A stretch of DNA of 40,643 nucleotides from Chloroflexota bacterium (GTDB taxonomy: Bacteria > Chloroflexota > Anaerolineae > Aggregatilineales > Phototrophicaceae): the NCBI GenBank assembly GCA_013388735.1, contig JACAES010000125.1, positions 1-40,643 on the forward strand, read 5' to 3'. The notes beneath the pieces were generated by a model that did not search any database, was not told where the DNA came from, and worked only from the letters and a program-made list of their open reading frames with translations. Position numbers and translations under genes: made by a program. This document shows, piece after piece, positions 38,190-40,643 of the stretch. How positions within the stretch are numbered: position 1 is the stretch's first letter; each line of letters opens with the position of its first letter.

Positions 38190-39080
38190 TCAGGCATAAT
38201 CGGCGTAATAATCCTGCACGACGATGTGCTGGTCGCGCGGGGGGCGCATGTAATGCTGATCTGCCGGCGGGCGCGGCGGCAGCGAGATCACCTTCGGGAT
38301 CACGTCCTCATACGGAATCATGTGCAGAATGTGCCGGATGCAGTTCAGCCGGGCGCGTTTTTTATCGTCCGACTCGACCTGATACCAGCGGGCTTCGGGG
38401 ATGTCGGTATGGGCGAACATGGTGTCTTTGGCTTTGGAATATTCGACCCAGCGTTCGCGGCTTTGCAGGTCAATCGGGCTGAGCTTCCAGCGGCGGGTGG
38501 GGTCTTTGGCGCGCGCTTGGAAGCGGCGCTCCTGCTCCTCGTCGCTGACGGACAGCCAGTATTTGAGCAGGACGATGTTGGAACGCACCAGCATACGCTC
38601 AAATTCCGGGCAGGAATGTAAAAACTCCCAATATTCGTAATCGGTGCAGAAGCGCATCACGCGCTCCACGCCGGCGCGGTTGTACCAGCTTCGGTCAAAA
38701 ATCACGATCTCGCCGGCAGCGGGCAGGTGAGAGACGTACCGCTGGAAATACCACTGCGTGCGCTCCCGGTCGGAGGGCGTGCCAAGCGCCACCGTCCGCA
38801 CGCCGCGCGGGTTCAGCGGCTCGGTGATGCGCTGGATGAGGCCGCCCTTGCCCGCCGCATCGCGCCCCTCGAAGATGAGGACGACCTTTAAACCTTTGTC
38901 TTTGATCCAGTATTGCAGCTTAACCAGCTCGAATTGCAGCCGGGCAAGTTCCTTTTCATAAAACTTGTTGTCGAACGATTTATCTTTCGATTTTGATTTT
39001 TGGGGCGTTTTGGCCGAAGCGACTTTGCGGTCTTCAATGATTAAATCATGGCCGTCGGACCCGTCCTTTTGCTGTGCCAT
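38190..39080 (-). CDS. ppk2: Polyphosphate kinase 2 family protein
   Basis: 296 residues from ATG 39080 (GAGAGG upstream); a GTG at 39137 would add 19 residues but lacks a ribosome site. Residues 1-40 are a charged Lys/Ser extension. The kinase core has Walker A GRDAAGKGG at 72-80, the conserved GTPSDRERTQWYFQRY, Walker B IVIFDRSWYNRAGVERVM at 126-142 and an RWKLSPIDLQSRERW lid-like segment. PPK2 enzymes use polyphosphate to phosphorylate nucleotides (ADP, AMP, GDP) or the reverse; the class cannot be fixed here. A -10-like TATACT lies in the 96-base gap to the phage gene transcribed the other way. Confidence 0.95.
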   Translation of the reverse strand: MAQQKDGSDGHDLIIEDRKVASAKTPQKSKSKDKSFDNKFYEKELARLQFELVKLQYWIKDKGLKVVLIFEGRDAAGKGGLIQRITEPLNPRGVRTVALGTPSDRERTQWYFQRYVSHLPAAGEIVIFDRSWYNRAGVERVMRFCTDYEYWEFLHSCPEFERMLVRSNIVLLKYWLSVSDEEQERRFQARAKDPTRRWKLSPIDLQSRERWVEYSKAKDTMFAHTDIPEARWYQVESDDKKRARLNCIRHILHMIPYEDVIPKVISLPPRPPADQHYMRPPRDQHIVVQDYYADYA

Positions 39081-39176
39081 CGGTTTAATCCTCTCTGCTG
39101 CACCCTTTTTAGCGACGCTGCTCGAAGGCAGTTTCACCTTTTAGTATATCCAAATTGAGACAGAAAGGACTCGTGT

Positions 39177-39629
39177 ATGACTCCCTTTCGCGCGGCATTA
39201 AACCGCCTGGCGGCATTGGACGTGTCCGGCGTGGCGCGCAGTTACGGCCTGGATGAGCTGCCGGAACGCCTGAACCGGGCGCAGCTGCCGGCGCTGCTGG
39301 TGCTGCCCGGCGAAGACCGCCCCCTGTTCGGCGCGGCGGGCGAAGGATTCCGCGCTGCCGCCTTCAGCGGCGGGCCGAAAACGGTCGTCTACCGCCCGAC
39401 GCACCTGCTGCTGGTCGCGCCAACGCTGGCCGGACGCGGCGCGCGCGCGCATCTGCCCCGGCTGGCCGAACTGATAGACGCTTACTTCAGCGCCCTGTCG
39501 GATGCGTCCATGCTGGACGGGGCGCTGCTGGAGCCGGCCTCGGTGCAGATCGAGCCGGGGACGTTCGATTACGGCGGCGTGGCCTATCACGGCTGCGCCT
39601 TCCGCCATACATGGGTGATTGAGTGTTAA
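39177..39629 (+). CDS. Phage tail-terminator/neck-like protein
   Basis: 150 residues; ATG preceded by GAAAGGA. The layout is helix-strand-helix-strand with ALLVLPGEDRP and PTHLLLVAPTLAGRG, then a helix (LPRLAELIDAYFSAL), and ends with VQIEPGTFDYGGVAYHGCAFRHTWVIE. The closing Y-G-G-x-x-Y-x-G-x-x-F-x-x-x-V-I-E pattern resembles tail terminator and minor structural proteins of long-tailed phages. The assignment is by pattern and by the following tail gene; no motif is decisive. It is followed by heptamer repeats rather than by another tight operon partner. Confidence 0.5.
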   Translation: MTPFRAALNRLAALDVSGVARSYGLDELPERLNRAQLPALLVLPGEDRPLFGAAGEGFRAAAFSGGPKTVVYRPTHLLLVAPTLAGRGARAHLPRLAELIDAYFSALSDASMLDGALLEPASVQIEPGTFDYGGVAYHGCAFRHTWVIEC

Positions 39630-39631
39630 AA

Positions 39632-39665
39632 GAGTGCCGAGTTGGTAAGTGCCGAGTTAACGAGT
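39632..39665 (+). repeat. Heptamer repeat, GAGTGCC type
   Basis: GAGTGCC, GAGTTGG, TAAGTGCC, GAGTTAA, CGAGTTG units directly after the stop of the tail-terminator-like gene. Confidence 0.65.
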
Positions 39666-39701
39666 TGGGCGGGCGCGTCCGATGTTCACACAGGCTGACA
39701 G

Positions 39702-39737
39702 CTACCGACTACCGACTACCGACTAACGACTGGAGAC
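39702..39737 (+). repeat. Heptamer repeat supplying the tail gene ribosome site
   Basis: Units CTACCGA three times, CTAACGA, CTGGAGA. The GGAG at 39732-39735 lies eight bases before the ATG at 39744 and is the only Shine-Dalgarno there, as in front of the capsid gene. Confidence 0.8.
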
Positions 39738-39743
39738 TACCTC

Positions 39744-40643
39744 ATGACCACCTATATCGTCGGCATAGATTTTGACAGCGACGGCGTATTCACCGACATC
39801 AGCGCCGACGTGCTGGCGCTGGACTGGCGCCTGGGGCTGGCCGCGCCGTATGAAAGCGCTGCCGCCAATGCCGCCGCCCGTATCACCGTCCGCAGCCCCG
39901 GCGGGGCGTATTCGCCGGAGCGAATGCCGCTGTACCCCGGCGCGCCGGTTCGCATCCAGAGCGACGACGGCGCGGCTGTTCGCACGCATTTCACCGGGCT
40001 GGTGCGGTTAATCGAGCCACTGCCGGGCGACCAGGGCGCGCGCACCGCCGTCATTCACGCGCGCGGCCTGGAATTCGATCTCGATCAATGCCGGATTCGC
40101 CTGCCGCCGCTGGTGAACACCCGCGCCGATGCCGTGATCGCCGCCGCGCTGGACGCCGCGCCGCTGCGCCGCCCGGTGCTGAAAGGCCGCTGGCTGGTGG
40201 GGCGCGCCGGCCACAGCGAACTGGGGACGCATACCCGGCTGCCGGGACCCGCGCTGCCGCGCAGCCTGGAAACCGGCAAGACCGTCCTGGCTTACGTGGG
40301 CGATACCTGGGGCGACGGCATCGCGGCGGGCGAAGCCATCCGGCAGGCTGCCGAAGCCGAACGCGGGCGGTTTTTCATCAGCCGCGAAGGGGCGGCGGTT
40401 TTTTACAACCGCCATCACCTGCTTAAAGACCGGACTTCGCAGGCGATTTTCGCCGATGACATGGACGGCCTGGCCTATGCTTACGGCGCGGGACTGGTCA
40501 GCCGGGTGCGGGTGCGTATCAGCCCGCGCGTGGTCGGCGCGGCGGAGTCGGAACTGTGGACGCTGAGCGAACCACAGCGCCTGCCGCCGGGCTTCAGCCG
40601 CATCGTCGCCCGCTTCAGCGAAAGCGATGGCCGCCCAATGGGC
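39744..40643 (+). CDS. Phage tail/baseplate-type structural protein, N-terminal part (runs out of window)
   Basis: 300 residues visible and still open at the window end. The N-terminus YIVGIDFDSDGVFTDISADV resembles the opening IDWDxDGxF...DV domain of minor tail proteins from long-tailed prophages of Chloroflexota and Actinobacteria. It is followed by RITVRSPGGAYSPE, PGAPVRIQ and a beta-rich stretch (FTGLVRLIEPLPGD) as in phage tail hub or baseplate proteins. A region with LAYVGDTWGDG and AAEAERGRFFISREG follows. No enzymatic domain is seen in this part. It is on the + strand after the tail-terminator-like gene, consistent with phage gene order. Confidence 0.65.
   Translation, partial: MTTYIVGIDFDSDGVFTDISADVLALDWRLGLAAPYESAAANAAARITVRSPGGAYSPERMPLYPGAPVRIQSDDGAAVRTHFTGLVRLIEPLPGDQGARTAVIHARGLEFDLDQCRIRLPPLVNTRADAVIAAALDAAPLRRPVLKGRWLVGRAGHSELGTHTRLPGPALPRSLETGKTVLAYVGDTWGDGIAAGEAIRQAAEAERGRFFISREGAAVFYNRHHLLKDRTSQAIFADDMDGLAYAYGAGLVSRVRVRISPRVVGAAESELWTLSEPQRLPPGFSRIVARFSESDGRPMG

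Overview
The window looks like a chromosomal segment of a GC-rich bacterium, most likely a member of the Chloroflexota (Anaerolineae-like). This is an inference from the gene mix: a YabN-type methylase/MazG fusion, a KamA aminomutase beside an ATP-grasp ligase, a DUF3352 protein, large GT39/YfhO-like membrane proteins, lipoprotein signals without outer-membrane genes, and many heptanucleotide and GC-rich dispersed repeats. No taxonomic marker gene is present, so the assignment is provisional.

Layout. Positions 1-1.2 kb: the 3' end of an AAA/ABC-type ATPase gene and a Toprim-like partner, a pair typical of nuclease or defence modules. 1.2-9.2 kb: housekeeping genes (YabN/MazG, RRM RNA-binding protein, tRNA-Pro(CGG), CDP-alcohol phosphatidyltransferase, Lgt, an ABC-2 exporter whose permease is fused to a SpoIIM-like domain, an MBL-fold hydrolase, a single-domain cyclic-nucleotide-binding protein). 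9.2-11.1 kb: a MITE-like element, a DsbA-like lipoprotein, an SOS-like operator and a structured non-coding stretch. 11.1-12.9 kb: an HK97-type prohead protease fused to a major capsid protein. 13-19 kb: a membrane protein, an ATP-grasp/KamA operon, a second MITE-like element with a perfect 10-bp target duplication, an NAD-dependent epimerase and a DUF420-like membrane protein. 19-22.5 kb: two exported proteins separated by repeats. 22.7-32.8 kb: four large polytopic proteins (three GT39-like paralogues and one YfhO-like), two of which carry a dispersed repeat read in frame. 33-36 kb: pentapeptide-repeat protein, ECF sigma factor with a coupled small ORF, SHOCT protein. 36-40.6 kb: phage head-tail connector, YcaQ-like glycosylase, PPK2, a tail-terminator-like protein and the start of a phage tail protein.

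Two themes stand out. First, four phage morphogenesis genes lie on the + strand in canonical late-operon order (protease-capsid, connector, tail terminator-like, tail protein). They are separated by about 23 kb and 2 kb of ordinary cellular genes, with no integrase, terminase or portal in view. This looks like a dispersed, possibly domesticated particle locus rather than an intact prophage. Second, the region is saturated with small non-autonomous repeats: family A (terminal inverted repeats CAGGGYAATC..., target duplications), family B (ends GTTATGC), a family C singleton, and heptamer tandem repeats (GACTAAC/GACTGGA and GAGTGCC/GAGTACT types). These repeats insert in frame into coding genes, sit against promoters, supply the Shine-Dalgarno of two phage genes, and form the linker of the protease-capsid fusion.
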